Shown here piece by piece: positions 1 through 8,223 of a stretch of DNA of 64,000 nt. The notes below the pieces were generated by a model. It was not told where the DNA came from. It was given only the letters and a program-made list of their open reading frames with translations, and ran no database searches. The DNA comes from an uncultured bacterium (GTDB taxonomy: Bacteria > DRYD01): NCBI GenBank assembly GCA_937139605.1, contig CAKZQG010000044.1, forward strand, positions 44,215-108,214. Direction: 5' to 3'. The translations under genes were made by a program, and so were the position numbers. How positions within the stretch are numbered: the stretch's first letter is position 1; each line of letters begins with the position of its first letter.

Positions 1-1207
1 CATCATTAAAATAAATATAAAAATTGTAAATAGCTGAAATAGATAAATCTTCTGAATATACTCTATAAACTATATCATATAGATTTTCAAATACCCCAGC
101 ACCTTTTAACTCCTTAGAATCAAATCTAATATGAATCTCATTTTCTAATTTATTCATAGAATTTAAAATATCATAAAATAAATTAGCCCAATCAGAAGAA
201 ATCTCTACCTTATTAGGATAATTATTTACAATTTGTAAATATAAACTATTAATAAAATCTTTAATTTTATTTATTTTATTTTTTATATTTTCATATGATT
301 CATTTTTAAGAGCTTGCTTATTAAAAATTCTATTTATATAAACTTGATACCATTCAAAAGCTTTATCAAAAGAATTCCTTACTTTATACTCATATAAATT
401 TTTAAAAGAATTAATAGAAACATAATTCTCATAAATCCAATAAGAATAAAGAATAAATTCGAACCAGACATTAGCAAAAGGAATCCTTGTTAAAGCAATA
501 TCCTTTGAAACAATATAATACTCATAATCACTTGCCTTACTATCTATTTCCTGAATATATTCATCTATTTCTTTTAATTGCATAATATAATCATTAGCTT
601 TACTTAGAACACTTCTATCCTCTAATGAATCTACAACATCTTTTATAAAAGAAATTATTTTTAAAATATTTTCTTGTAAATCTTGGCCCAATAAATCTCC
701 CCTTATCTTTAAAAAAACCTCATAATAATCCTTTAATTCATTTAATAATAACTTCATATAACTAGAATAATTTAAATCCATTTTATTAAAAAATGAATCT
801 AAAACAACTAATTCCCAGGATTTTAATTCATTATTAGGAAACAAAGTAAAAACACTACTTAAATAATTTAAAAAATTAGATAAATTATTTAAAAATTCAT
901 TTAAAAAAATTAAAATATCTTCTTTAGATGAAAAATCAGAAATCCCTAAAACCTTTTCCTTATTTTGAAATATATATTCAAAAATTGATAAAACTTCTTC
1001 ATTATTTATTTCTTTAAAAAAAATTATTCTAAACAAATCAATATGTTCCGAAATTTTATTAAAAAATGAATTAAAATTATTTCCAAATTTATCTAATACC
1101 TTTAAATAATCAGAATTATCAATGGTAATTAAAAGATAAAGATCATTTAAATATATAATTGATTTATTTAAATAGAAGATAGATTCTTCCAGTATGTTTT
1201 TCAACAT
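1..1207 (-). CDS. Unidentified helical protein, C-terminus off the window
   Basis: An uninterrupted minus-strand reading frame begins at the ATG at 1207 and is still open at base 1, giving about 402 residues (MLKNILEESIFYLNKS...). A G-run Shine-Dalgarno (GGGGGGG) lies 9 nt upstream of the ATG. The composition is rich in Leu, Ile, Asn, Lys and Phe, with long predicted helices and no signal peptide, membrane segment or catalytic motif that I recognise. Its texture resembles the helical proteins at 18054-19343 and 34208-35410, which may be degenerate repeat (TPR/HEAT-like) proteins. It follows rpsO by about 90 bp on the same strand and could be cotranscribed with it. Function unknown. Confidence 0.75.
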   Translation of the reverse strand, partial: MLKNILEESIFYLNKSIIYLNDLYLLITIDNSDYLKVLDKFGNNFNSFFNKISEHIDLFRIIFFKEINNEEVLSIFEYIFQNKEKVLGISDFSSKEDILIFLNEFLNNLSNFLNYLSSVFTLFPNNELKSWELVVLDSFFNKMDLNYSSYMKLLLNELKDYYEVFLKIRGDLLGQDLQENILKIISFIKDVVDSLEDRSVLSKANDYIMQLKEIDEYIQEIDSKASDYEYYIVSKDIALTRIPFANVWFEFILYSYWIYENYVSINSFKNLYEYKVRNSFDKAFEWYQVYINRIFNKQALKNESYENIKNKINKIKDFINSLYLQIVNNYPNKVEISSDWANLFYDILNSMNKLENEIHIRFDSKELKGAGVFENLYDIVYRVYSEDLSISAIYNFYIYFND

Positions 1208-1264
1208 TACCAAATACCCCCCCTTTTAAAAAAAAATAAAAATAACGTTATCTTCGTTGCTCTA

Positions 1265-1281
1265 CTTAATAAAATATTAAG
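1265..1281. repeat. Perfect 7-bp inverted repeat after rpsO
   Basis: CTTAATA-AAA-TATTAAG forms a perfect 7-bp hairpin with a 3-nt loop in the 92-bp gap between rpsO and the next minus-strand gene. No T-run follows it on the minus strand, so it is not a classical terminator. It may be an mRNA-stabilising or processing hairpin. Confidence 0.4.
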
Positions 1282-1299
1282 AACATACATAAAACTAAA

Positions 1300-1560
1300 T
1301 TATACCAGCATATCCCTTATTTTCTTAAATATTTCAGGATAGTTTTTTATAATATAATTCCTTAACTTTCTTCTTTTAGCATATAATTTTAGCAAAGTTC
1401 TATAAGACTGATTATCCTTAGGATTCTTTTTATGATATTCTTCTAATAAATTTATTCTAGCATTTAATAATAAAAATTGAACTTCTGGAGAACCGGTATC
1501 TTTTTCATGCCTTTTTATTAAAGAAATTATTTTTTCTTTTTCTTCTTTTTTTAATCCCAT
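1300..1560 (-). CDS. rpsO: 30S ribosomal protein S15
   Basis: This 86-residue protein has the canonical S15 length. It carries the family's conserved N-terminal stretch, with HEKDTGSPEVQ at residues 18-28 followed by the LNARINLLEEY helix, and a basic tail AKRRKLRNYI. S15 binds the central domain of 16S rRNA and is needed for 30S platform assembly. An AAGGGGAG Shine-Dalgarno lies 7 nt before the ATG. It sits just downstream of gatC and is followed by the partial gene at 1-1207. The usual partner pnp is not adjacent. Confidence 0.97.
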   Translation of the reverse strand: MGLKKEEKEKIISLIKRHEKDTGSPEVQFLLLNARINLLEEYHKKNPKDNQSYRTLLKLYAKRRKLRNYIIKNYPEIFKKIRDMLV

Positions 1561-1573
1561 ATTATTTCTCCCC

Positions 1574-1602
1574 TTAATTATTTTTTATTTAATTATTTTT
1601 TA
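1574..1602. repeat. 15-bp tandem duplication spanning the gatC stop codon
   Basis: Two copies of a 15-bp A/T unit (TTAATTATTTTTTAT on the plus strand) start at 1574 and 1589. The second copy contains the gatC stop codon and the first copy fills the spacer before the rpsO Shine-Dalgarno. It belongs to a recurrent pattern in this window of short tandem duplications at stop codons. Confidence 0.7.
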
Positions 1603-1885
1603 AAATAGGAGGGATTTTTATATACATTCCTTCATTTTTTGTATTAGTTTCTAAATAAGTTTTTACATCTATATCAGTTTTAGCTAAATCATTTAAAAAC
1701 TTAGATTCCCCTAAATGATCATTATAATAAACTTCAACATCTTTTGTATCTAATTCCTGAAGCATTGAAAAGAAATCAATTATTTTAATAATATCCTTAC
1801 TTATAATCTCTTTTTCATTATTTTCAAGATAAATATGAGCTAATTGACATAGGTAATCTATATCTATATTTATAGTGCTTTTCAT
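1589..1885 (-). CDS. gatC: Asp/Glu-tRNA(Asn/Gln) amidotransferase subunit C
   Basis: This is GatC, the small subunit of the GatCAB complex that converts Glu-tRNA(Gln) and Asp-tRNA(Asn) to the amidated forms. From the ATG at 1885 it is 98 residues, close to the family's usual 95-100. It has the N-terminal helix (IDYLCQLAHIYLE), the middle DTKDVEVYYN segment and the typical end YIKIPPIL. The reading frame stays open upstream to 1933, but that extension translates the T-arm of tRNA-Leu, so the internal ATG is the real start. No clear Shine-Dalgarno precedes it; it lies only about 20 bp after the tRNA and may be cotranscribed. gatA and gatB are not in the window. Confidence 0.85.
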   Translation of the reverse strand: MKSTINIDIDYLCQLAHIYLENNEKEIISKDIIKIIDFFSMLQELDTKDVEVYYNDHLGESKFLNDLAKTDIDVKTYLETNTKNEGMYIKIPPILKNN

Positions 1886-1906
1886 ATTAGGATTTATATT
1901 TAAGTA

Positions 1907-1992
1907 TGCCGGAGGCCGGACTCGAACCGGCACGGGGCTTTAACCCCGGGGGATTTTAAGTCCCCTGCGTCTACCTATTCCGCCACTCCGGC
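1907..1992 (-). tRNA. tRNA-Leu(TAA)
   Basis: The 86-nt cloverleaf has acceptor stem GCCGGAG/CTCCGGC, discriminator A, D-arm GCGGAATAGGTAGACGC, an anticodon stem GGGGA/TCCCC with loop CTTAAAA (anticodon TAA, reading UUA/UUG), a long class II variable arm (GGGGTTAAAGCCCC) and a T-arm CCGG-TTCGAGT-CCGG. The class II arm and A73 fit leucine. CCA is not encoded (TAC follows), so it must be added after transcription. Confidence 0.96.
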
Positions 1993-2055
1993 TACTACAA
2001 TATCCTTATATTATCTTATTCTCTATACATCTTATTTTCCCTCTTTTAAAATTAA

Positions 2056-3150
2056 TTATTTTTTAAAAAAATTAACAATCCTATGCATCAAAAAATTCCT
2101 ATCATTTTTAAAAATACTTTCAAAAACCTTGTCCCAGGTTATACTTTTTGATAAAATATACTCATAAGCATTTTCTCCCATCTTCTTAGCTAAATCTTTA
2201 TTATAATATAACCTATCAAATGCTTGAGCTAACATTTTTAAATCATTTTCTAAAATAAAACCATTATATTCATTCTCAATAAATTCAGTAGGTCCCCCAG
2301 AATCAATTAGCGTTATCAATAACTTCTTAGAATAAAAAGCCTCTAATGTTATATATCCATAATCCTCATCGTAAGGAGTAAAAACAACTGCCAAAGAATT
2401 CGCATATAATCTTAGCTTTTCTTCTTCAGTTAAAAACTTATCTATAATCTTAACCTTAGAAGATATTTCATTATCCTTTAAAATAGGTTGTATATGATTT
2501 CTAAAATATTTTCCTTCAATATTACCAGAAATAATCAATTTAACATTACTTTTAGTATATTTCATAGCTTGAATAGGAATATGTTGCCTTTTAGATCCTG
2601 TTATCCTACTTGGAAAATAAATATAATCTCCATAAGATTCACTATAATATTGATCATTATTAAACAAAGGAGGATACAAAACCTCAGAATCTATATTATT
2701 AAATTTTTTTAACCTATTAGCAACAGTTTTTGAAATAGCAAAAACCTTCTTTGCACTCCTTAATGCAATATTATCTATTTCAATTATTTTTTTCCTTAAT
2801 TCTATATTCTTTTTATCATTTACATTTAATGGATTAAATTTAGTATCCCATAAATCATAAAGATATCTTAAATGATGCATAAACCAAACAACCTTATAAG
2901 GATGATTTACTACATAACTAAAAGGTCTGGAACATATCAAAATATCCCCATAATTAAATTTTAACCTCTTTAAAGCATCTATTTGATCTAAAATTAAATT
3001 ATGATCATCACTAAAAGGAATTAAAATAGTATCAACTAAAAATTCCGGATAAAACTCCTTTAATTTCAAACTTAACCAATTAATAAAATTAACATTCCCA
3101 CCATAAATAAAAGGCACATAAGTGGATAAAATCAAAACTCTCCTACTCAT
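2056..3150 (-). CDS. GT4-family glycosyltransferase
   Basis: This 364-residue GT-B glycosyltransferase probably transfers an activated sugar to a surface polysaccharide or lipid acceptor. It has the N-terminal acceptor domain beginning VLILSTYVPFIYGG, the linker strand YIYFPSRITGSKRQHIPIQAM that opens the nucleotide-sugar domain of family 4, and the E-x7-E signature in EDYGYITLEAF at about residues 262-272. There is no signal peptide, so it acts at the inner face of the membrane. It follows the nitrilase-family gene by 6 bp and is probably the last protein gene of that operon before tRNA-Leu. The sugar and acceptor cannot be told from sequence. Confidence 0.88.
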   Translation of the reverse strand: MSRRVLILSTYVPFIYGGNVNFINWLSLKLKEFYPEFLVDTILIPFSDDHNLILDQIDALKRLKFNYGDILICSRPFSYVVNHPYKVVWFMHHLRYLYDLWDTKFNPLNVNDKKNIELRKKIIEIDNIALRSAKKVFAISKTVANRLKKFNNIDSEVLYPPLFNNDQYYSESYGDYIYFPSRITGSKRQHIPIQAMKYTKSNVKLIISGNIEGKYFRNHIQPILKDNEISSKVKIIDKFLTEEEKLRLYANSLAVVFTPYDEDYGYITLEAFYSKKLLITLIDSGGPTEFIENEYNGFILENDLKMLAQAFDRLYYNKDLAKKMGENAYEYILSKSITWDKVFESIFKNDRNFLMHRIVNFFKK

Positions 3151-3156
3151 AAAAAA

Positions 3157-3981
3157 TTACTTATAAGAATTTATATTCAACTTCTTAAAAAGAAAATCTA
3201 AATCATCATTAAGATTATTAAATTTAGTTATATTTTTATTTATAATTAAATCAATATCAACTAAAAATACCCCCTCTTGATTTTCATCTAATTTAAGTAA
3301 ATACTCAGATTTAGGAGAACATATAACAGATTGACCAATAAATTTTAATTTTTCATTATTATTTTGTTCAATTCCAATTCTATTAGCAGTTATAGTATAA
3401 ACTTTATTTTCTAAAGCTCTAATAGGCATAGCTAAAGGGCAATAAGGTAAAACCAGATTAGCAGGATGTGCTATAATATTAGCACCTTTTAACATCAAAT
3501 TCCTTGCAACTTCTGGAAAATACCAATCAAAGCAAATCATTACCCCTAACTTTATTTTATAAATATTATTATCAATATCAATAAAATCTATTTCAAATAC
3601 CTTTAAATCATCACCAGGTTCAAAAATAAATTTCTCCTTATAAAATAAATTAATTTTCCTATACTTACCAACATATCCGTTTTTATAAACAACAACAGCA
3701 GAATTATAAAATCTACTATCTTCAACTTCAAGCAATCCACTAATTATAATTAAATTATTTTTCTTAGCTATATTAATTAAAAGATTAGTAAAATAACCAT
3801 TAGGGATTTCTTCTGCTAAATCAGTTAATTCCGATTTATCTAAAAATAAATAACCTGTATTCGCTAATTCAGGTAAAACTACTAAAGCATCTCTTATATA
3901 TAAAAGATAGTTTTCTATAATTTTATAATTATAACTTTTATCTTTAAACTTAGGATGAAATTGTAAAACCCCTACTTTCAT
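3157..3981 (-). CDS. Carbon-nitrogen hydrolase (nitrilase superfamily)
   Basis: This 274-residue amidase-type enzyme hydrolyses a C-N bond in a small amide or carbamoyl compound. The catalytic triad is visible: Glu38 in LPELANTGY, a Lys near 111 in YRKINLFYKEKF, and the nucleophilic Cys near 148 in GVMICFDWYFPE. I use the ATG at 3981. The frame has a GTG three codons earlier, but that GTG is part of the AAAGGTGG Shine-Dalgarno. It lies between the histidine kinase (11 bp upstream) and the glycosyltransferase. The substrate is unknown; N-carbamoylputrescine and omega-amides are typical for this superfamily. Confidence 0.88.
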   Translation of the reverse strand: MKVGVLQFHPKFKDKSYNYKIIENYLLYIRDALVVLPELANTGYLFLDKSELTDLAEEIPNGYFTNLLINIAKKNNLIIISGLLEVEDSRFYNSAVVVYKNGYVGKYRKINLFYKEKFIFEPGDDLKVFEIDFIDIDNNIYKIKLGVMICFDWYFPEVARNLMLKGANIIAHPANLVLPYCPLAMPIRALENKVYTITANRIGIEQNNNEKLKFIGQSVICSPKSEYLLKLDENQEGVFLVDIDLIINKNITKFNNLNDDLDFLFKKLNINSYK

Positions 3982-3992
3982 AAAATCCACCT

Positions 3993-5639
3993 TTAATTAT
4001 TATAGTTAATTTCTAAAATAAAGAATAATAAAATATATTGCTCATTTAGTTTTTCTCCTTTTTCAATTTGGATTTTTATGCTCAAAATATTAGCTAATTC
4101 TTTAATAATAAGTAAGCCTAATTTACCTTTAGATAAATAAAGATCACTATCATTAAATATAACTTGCTTTATTAAATTATAGCTATCTAAATCAGCTAAA
4201 TTACCTACTTTTATATACAACTTATCTTTATTAAAATCAATATATAAAAATACTTTTTTATCAATAGAATATTTATAAGCATTATCTAATAAATTAGAAA
4301 GCAATTGCTTAAAAATTTCTAAATCAATTAAAACATTTTTATTTTGAAATTCTAAATTATTTTCTAAAATATTAAAAATATCTTCACTGTTAAATTCAAT
4401 ATTTTCTGAATATTCCAAAAAATTAATAAAATCATTAATAAAGTTAATAAAATCTAATAATTTTACTAGTTGAAAATTAGATATTTTTTTACCTAACTTA
4501 ATTCTACTATAATCTAAATATCTATAAATCATGTAATTTATTTTATCTAATTCTAATAATATAGAATTAATTTTATTTTTAATATCAGGTTGTAAATCCT
4601 TAGTAAGTAGAAATTGTAAATTAGCTTTAATAGAAGAGATAGGAGTTCTTAAATCATGAGATACCATAGCTAATGCCTTATCCTTTAATTCACTTAAACT
4701 ATAAAAATCAGTTATATCAATAAAAATCCCTATCCTATTTAAATTATAATCAAAAACTACCATCTTAAAATAAAATCTATTAAATTTAATTATCTTTTGA
4801 TTTTCTAGATTTACATCAGCTAAATTTTTAAGAAAAAAACTTTTTAAATTCTCATCAATAGGCTTATTTAAATAAATAATCTCATCATAATTATTTATAA
4901 TAATAACAAAAAAAGGAGAATTATTAAATATTTGTTCTAAAATTTTCTTATTTTGCTCAATTTCGGATATATACTTTATTAAAAATTCTTTCATTAATTT
5001 TATCTTAATAAAAATATCTTTTAATTCATCATTAAAATTATAATCAATGTCATAATTAAACTTTCCTAAGGAAACATTAGAAACAAAATCTTTTATAATA
5101 TTTATTCGTTTTTCTATTAATTTGAATATAAAAATAGCTAATAAATAAGAAAAGGGGAAACTAAATAAAATAATACCTAAAGCCATATAAATTAACTCTT
5201 TTCTTATACTTTTAATAAAAGCTAAATTCATTTCAACAGCTAACATATACCTATTAACTGGCAAAAAATAAGTCAAAACATAATTATCAAATACAACCCT
5301 CTCAATTCCAAATGGATTCTTCTTTAAAAAATCATAATCAACATTAAAAAAAACAGGATAATATAATAAAACCCTATAATTTTGATCATAAACAATAAAA
5401 TAAACATACTCCGGTAAATTAGAAAATAAATAAAGCAAATAATTCCTATCAAAATATCCTAAATCTTTATCTAAATTATTAGTCTTTAAAATATCTAAAA
5501 TATTATTGGCAATATATTTAATTTCCTTTTTTTTAGATTCAATAAAATAAAGCTCCCAAAACTTTATAATCACAAAATTATTAAACACTAAAAAAATAAT
5601 AACCAAAATCACAATATATAATGAAACTATTTTTTTCAT
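3993..5639 (-). CDS. Membrane sensor histidine kinase (orphan)
   Basis: This 548-residue sensor kinase has a first membrane segment at residues 4-28, an extracytoplasmic sensor of about 120 residues, a second membrane segment near 150-172, a HAMP-like helix pair, a PAS-like region (IFNNSPFFVIIINNYDEIIYLN), then the HisKA box SHDLRTPISS near 325 with the phosphorylated His. The ATPase domain has an N-box (LLSNLLDNAYKYS) and a G-box (SKGKLGLLIIKELANIL). The G-box has lost the usual second glycine pair, but the core looks active. No response regulator lies nearby, so the partner is elsewhere. It sits between a pseudopilin and a nitrilase-family gene. Confidence 0.9.
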   Translation of the reverse strand: MKKIVSLYIVILVIIFLVFNNFVIIKFWELYFIESKKKEIKYIANNILDILKTNNLDKDLGYFDRNYLLYLFSNLPEYVYFIVYDQNYRVLLYYPVFFNVDYDFLKKNPFGIERVVFDNYVLTYFLPVNRYMLAVEMNLAFIKSIRKELIYMALGIILFSFPFSYLLAIFIFKLIEKRINIIKDFVSNVSLGKFNYDIDYNFNDELKDIFIKIKLMKEFLIKYISEIEQNKKILEQIFNNSPFFVIIINNYDEIIYLNKPIDENLKSFFLKNLADVNLENQKIIKFNRFYFKMVVFDYNLNRIGIFIDITDFYSLSELKDKALAMVSHDLRTPISSIKANLQFLLTKDLQPDIKNKINSILLELDKINYMIYRYLDYSRIKLGKKISNFQLVKLLDFINFINDFINFLEYSENIEFNSEDIFNILENNLEFQNKNVLIDLEIFKQLLSNLLDNAYKYSIDKKVFLYIDFNKDKLYIKVGNLADLDSYNLIKQVIFNDSDLYLSKGKLGLLIIKELANILSIKIQIEKGEKLNEQYILLFFILEINYNN

Positions 5640-5653
5640 ATTAAATTATTCAA

Positions 5654-6151
5654 TTACCTTATTAAATAAAGTAACTTGAATACCATATACTCTTTATTAT
5701 TTATATCTTTATAACTAATAAAATCCTCTTTTAAATTATTTTTCAATTTCAACTGACTTCCTATAGGAACAATTTCTTTATTAATTTTTAAATCAGACAC
5801 TTCAAGATATAAATAAGAAACGAATAAAAAAGAATAGTGATAACTATAAATCAAAATCTGGCTTCCCCAAGAGCTCAATATAAAATAAGAATGTAAGTTC
5901 TTAGGTAAATAATCCCTATAAGGATCACTAAAAAGCTCTAATAAACTAATAGGCAGCCTATTTTTATCTAAATAATACCTATAACACGCTAACATAATAT
6001 ATCTTTTATTAGAAATAAAAACAGCTACTTTAGCATCCTCTTCAAGCTTTATATAATAATAATAAGCCAACAAAAATAATATTAACACAATTAAAAAAGA
6101 AACTATTACCTCTAAAACACTATACCCCTTATAAAAAATATTATTCTTCAT
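5654..6151 (-). CDS. Type IV pilin-like / pseudopilin protein
   Basis: The 165-residue protein has a class III signal: a short basic leader, then KG-YSVLEVIVSFLIVLILFLLAYYYY. It should be cleaved after Gly9, with Glu at position 5 of the mature protein and a hydrophobic helix of about 20 residues, as in type IV pilins and type II secretion pseudopilins. The rest is a small Tyr-rich globular domain without a recognisable D-region disulfide pair. No prepilin peptidase, PilB/PilC or GspD genes lie nearby, so it is a detached minor pilin or pseudopilin. It overlaps none of its neighbours and sits 3 bp after the acylphosphatase stop. Confidence 0.75.
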   Translation of the reverse strand: MKNNIFYKGYSVLEVIVSFLIVLILFLLAYYYYIKLEEDAKVAVFISNKRYIMLACYRYYLDKNRLPISLLELFSDPYRDYLPKNLHSYFILSSWGSQILIYSYHYSFLFVSYLYLEVSDLKINKEIVPIGSQLKLKNNLKEDFISYKDINNKEYMVFKLLYLIR

Positions 6152-6154
6152 TAA

Positions 6155-6445
6155 TTAATATATTTCAAAGGAAAAGTAACCTAAATTTTCAAAATCAGTA
6201 TTAGTAATTTCCTTATCTTGAAGTATATCGATTTTAGTGACTTTGGCTAAAGATGGCCCAACACTTATCTCTTTTATTAGATAATCAATATTTTCTTCAT
6301 CACCAATTAATAAAGCTTCTACTGTAGAATCAGGTAAATTCTTTGCGTATCCAAAAACTTTAAAACTATCTGCCTTCTTTTTTATAAAATATCTCATCCC
6401 TACACCCTGAACTTTTCCATATATTTTTAACTTAACATGCCTCAT
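6155..6445 (-). CDS. acyP: Acylphosphatase
   Basis: The 96-residue enzyme hydrolyses acyl phosphates such as acetyl-phosphate and carbamoyl-phosphate. The family signature is complete: the phosphate cradle GKVQGVGMRYF with catalytic Arg18, and GYAKNLPDSTVE with catalytic Asn36. The length is normal (about 90-100). It is cytoplasmic. It follows the FeoB-like gene by about 65 bp and precedes the pseudopilin; neither neighbour suggests a dedicated role. Confidence 0.93.
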   Translation of the reverse strand: MRHVKLKIYGKVQGVGMRYFIKKKADSFKVFGYAKNLPDSTVEALLIGDEENIDYLIKEISVGPSLAKVTKIDILQDKEITNTDFENLGYFSFEIY

Positions 6446-6511
6446 AACTACTCACTAAATTCACAAGCTTATTATATTTTTCATAAGCAAAGTTAGTTTT
6501 TCTTATGTTTA

Positions 6512-7879
6512 TTAAAGTCCAAAAAATATTAATATCTTATTAGCAAGAAATACTACCGTAAAAGCAATAAACAAAGGTAAAAAAGTAGAAATTAGTGTCC
6601 ATTTAATAGAATTTGTTTCCTTATAGATAGTCAAAATAGTAGTAGAGCAAGGATTATGTAAAATAGAAAACAAAATAACTAAAATAGCAGTCTTAATATT
6701 CCAACCATTATTAATTAAAATATCATATATACTTTTAATATTATCTACTTCAGTAAAAGTTAATTGAGAAGTATAAAGCATAATTAAGGAAGGGATAACC
6801 AACTCATTAGCAGGTAAAGAAATAATATAAGTTAAAATAATAACTCCATCCAATCCAAAAAATCTACCAAATGGTTCAAAAAAATTAATAAGATAAGGAG
6901 TAATATTAAAGTAATTAATAATCCAAACAATAGCTCCAACAGGAGCAGCCATATAAATTGCTCGCATTAAAACAAATATAGTCCTATCTATTATGGACAA
7001 TTTTAATATATTTAATAAATTTGGTTTCCTTAAAGGAGGTAATTCTAAAACATAAAAACTTAATACATCCTTAAGAATAGTTTTAGATAATCCAAAAGAA
7101 AGGAGCATAGTAAAAATAAATCCAATAAAAACGGCAAAAACTAAAGTAATAGCAGTAATAAAAGATCCTAAAAAAGGATTAGATTTATAAAAAATAGGAG
7201 CAATAAATAGAGTAGATAATAAAATTAGAAGCGGCCATCTCCCATTACACGGCATCAAATTATTCGTAATAATTGCAATCAATCTCTCTTTTGGAGATTT
7301 AATTATTCTTGTAGAAATAACACCAGCAGCATTACATCCAAACCCCATTGCCATAGTTAAAGCCTGATTCCCAGTAGACCCAACTAATTTAAATAATTTA
7401 TCTAAATTATAAGCAATCCTAGGTAATAGCCCTAAATCTTCTAAAAAAGTAAAAAGCGGGAAAAATATCGCCATAGGAGGTAGCATAACACTTACAACTG
7501 CACTAAGACCTCTATAAACCCCATCTACCAAAAAACTGATAAAAACTTCCGGAAACCTTAAAAACTTTAAAACAGATTTTAAAACACTTTCTATATAACC
7601 AAGCAATATCCCTAAAAACTCACTAATATAATTAGCTCCAATTATAGTTATCCATAAAACAAGAGTTAATAATAAAACAATAGTAATAATTCCTCCAACC
7701 TTAGAAGTTAAAAAACGATCTAAAATATCTTCTAACTTATTCCATTTACTTTCTTTATATACTACAACATCTTTTACAATTTCATCTATATTATAATATA
7801 TATTTTCTATTATTTTATCGTTTAAAGAATTGTTATATTCTATTCTTTTATTATCTATTTTTTGAAAAAACTCTTCCAT
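6512..7879 (-). CDS. FeoB-like membrane protein without a G domain
   Basis: The 455-residue polytopic protein matches the C-terminal membrane half of the ferrous iron transporter FeoB: two Gate modules with MGFGCNAAGVISTRIIKSP (near 180) and NNLMPCNGRWPLL (near 208), equivalent to the Cys-containing Gate segments of FeoB, and a second module ending LFSILHNPCSTTILTIYKETNS. The N-terminal GTPase domain of true FeoB is absent; instead there is a soluble stretch of about 45 residues. Such stand-alone proteins are either split FeoB pores or transporters of the nucleoside-recognition family, so the substrate is uncertain. Neither feoA nor a separate G-domain gene is adjacent. The Shine-Dalgarno AGGGGTGG is partly buried in a hairpin (7890-7904), suggesting regulated translation. 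Confidence 0.85.
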   Translation of the reverse strand: MEEFFQKIDNKRIEYNNSLNDKIIENIYYNIDEIVKDVVVYKESKWNKLEDILDRFLTSKVGGIITIVLLLTLVLWITIIGANYISEFLGILLGYIESVLKSVLKFLRFPEVFISFLVDGVYRGLSAVVSVMLPPMAIFFPLFTFLEDLGLLPRIAYNLDKLFKLVGSTGNQALTMAMGFGCNAAGVISTRIIKSPKERLIAIITNNLMPCNGRWPLLILLSTLFIAPIFYKSNPFLGSFITAITLVFAVFIGFIFTMLLSFGLSKTILKDVLSFYVLELPPLRKPNLLNILKLSIIDRTIFVLMRAIYMAAPVGAIVWIINYFNITPYLINFFEPFGRFFGLDGVIILTYIISLPANELVIPSLIMLYTSQLTFTEVDNIKSIYDILINNGWNIKTAILVILFSILHNPCSTTILTIYKETNSIKWTLISTFLPLFIAFTVVFLANKILIFFGL

Positions 7880-7885
7880 AATTAA

Positions 7886-8060
7886 CCACCCCTATTAAGT
7901 AGGGATTTCCCAATATTATTGTCTTTTGGAATCTAGATGGCTTTTCTATTTAGCATAAACTCATTTTATTAAAATTTTTAGCTTTATATAAGTTTTAAAC
8001 TTTGCCATCCCTAATGCTTATAAATCCAGCACCCCCTATTATGTCAAGATTCATTTCCAT
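7886..8060 (-). promoter_or_regulatory. Possible structured 5' leader of the FeoB-like gene
   Basis: The 338-bp gap 7880-8217 holds no gene. Its gene-proximal part contains two mutually exclusive small hairpins: CCCTA-loop-TAGGG at 7890-7904, whose 3' arm on the transcript overlaps the Shine-Dalgarno GGGGTGG (7886-7892), and GGGA-TT-TCCC at 7902-7911, which would compete for the same bases. Upstream, GATGGC (7936-7941) can pair with GCCATC (8004-8009) and close a domain of about 75 nt. This is the architecture of a translational riboswitch or protein-binding leader, but I recognise no known class (fluoride, NiCo, M-box, TPP, cobalamin and c-di-GMP consensus elements are not evident). Confidence 0.4.
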
Positions 8061-8197
8061 ATAATATACTTTTTTGTGATGTTTGTTAAAATTTTAAATT
8101 TAATAAATTATTTTCTAATAATTTATTCTATAATTGGATTCTTTTCCCCTTTAATCAAAAGTAATAAAAAATAAAAAATTAAAGTAATAATAATCGG

Positions 8198-8223
8198 TAA
8201 AAAATTAAGGTAAAAAATTAAGG
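8198..8223. repeat. 13-bp perfect tandem duplication over the PASTA gene stop codon
   Basis: TAAAAAATTAAGG is repeated head to tail at 8198-8210 and 8211-8223. The second copy contains the stop codon of the PASTA-protein gene (8218-8220). A TAATCGG heptamer flanks the pair on both sides (8191 and 8231). Confidence 0.8.

Noticed and set aside
1886-1933. N-terminal extension of GatC
   Set aside because: The extra residues are translated from the T-arm of tRNA-Leu; the internal ATG gives the normal GatC length.
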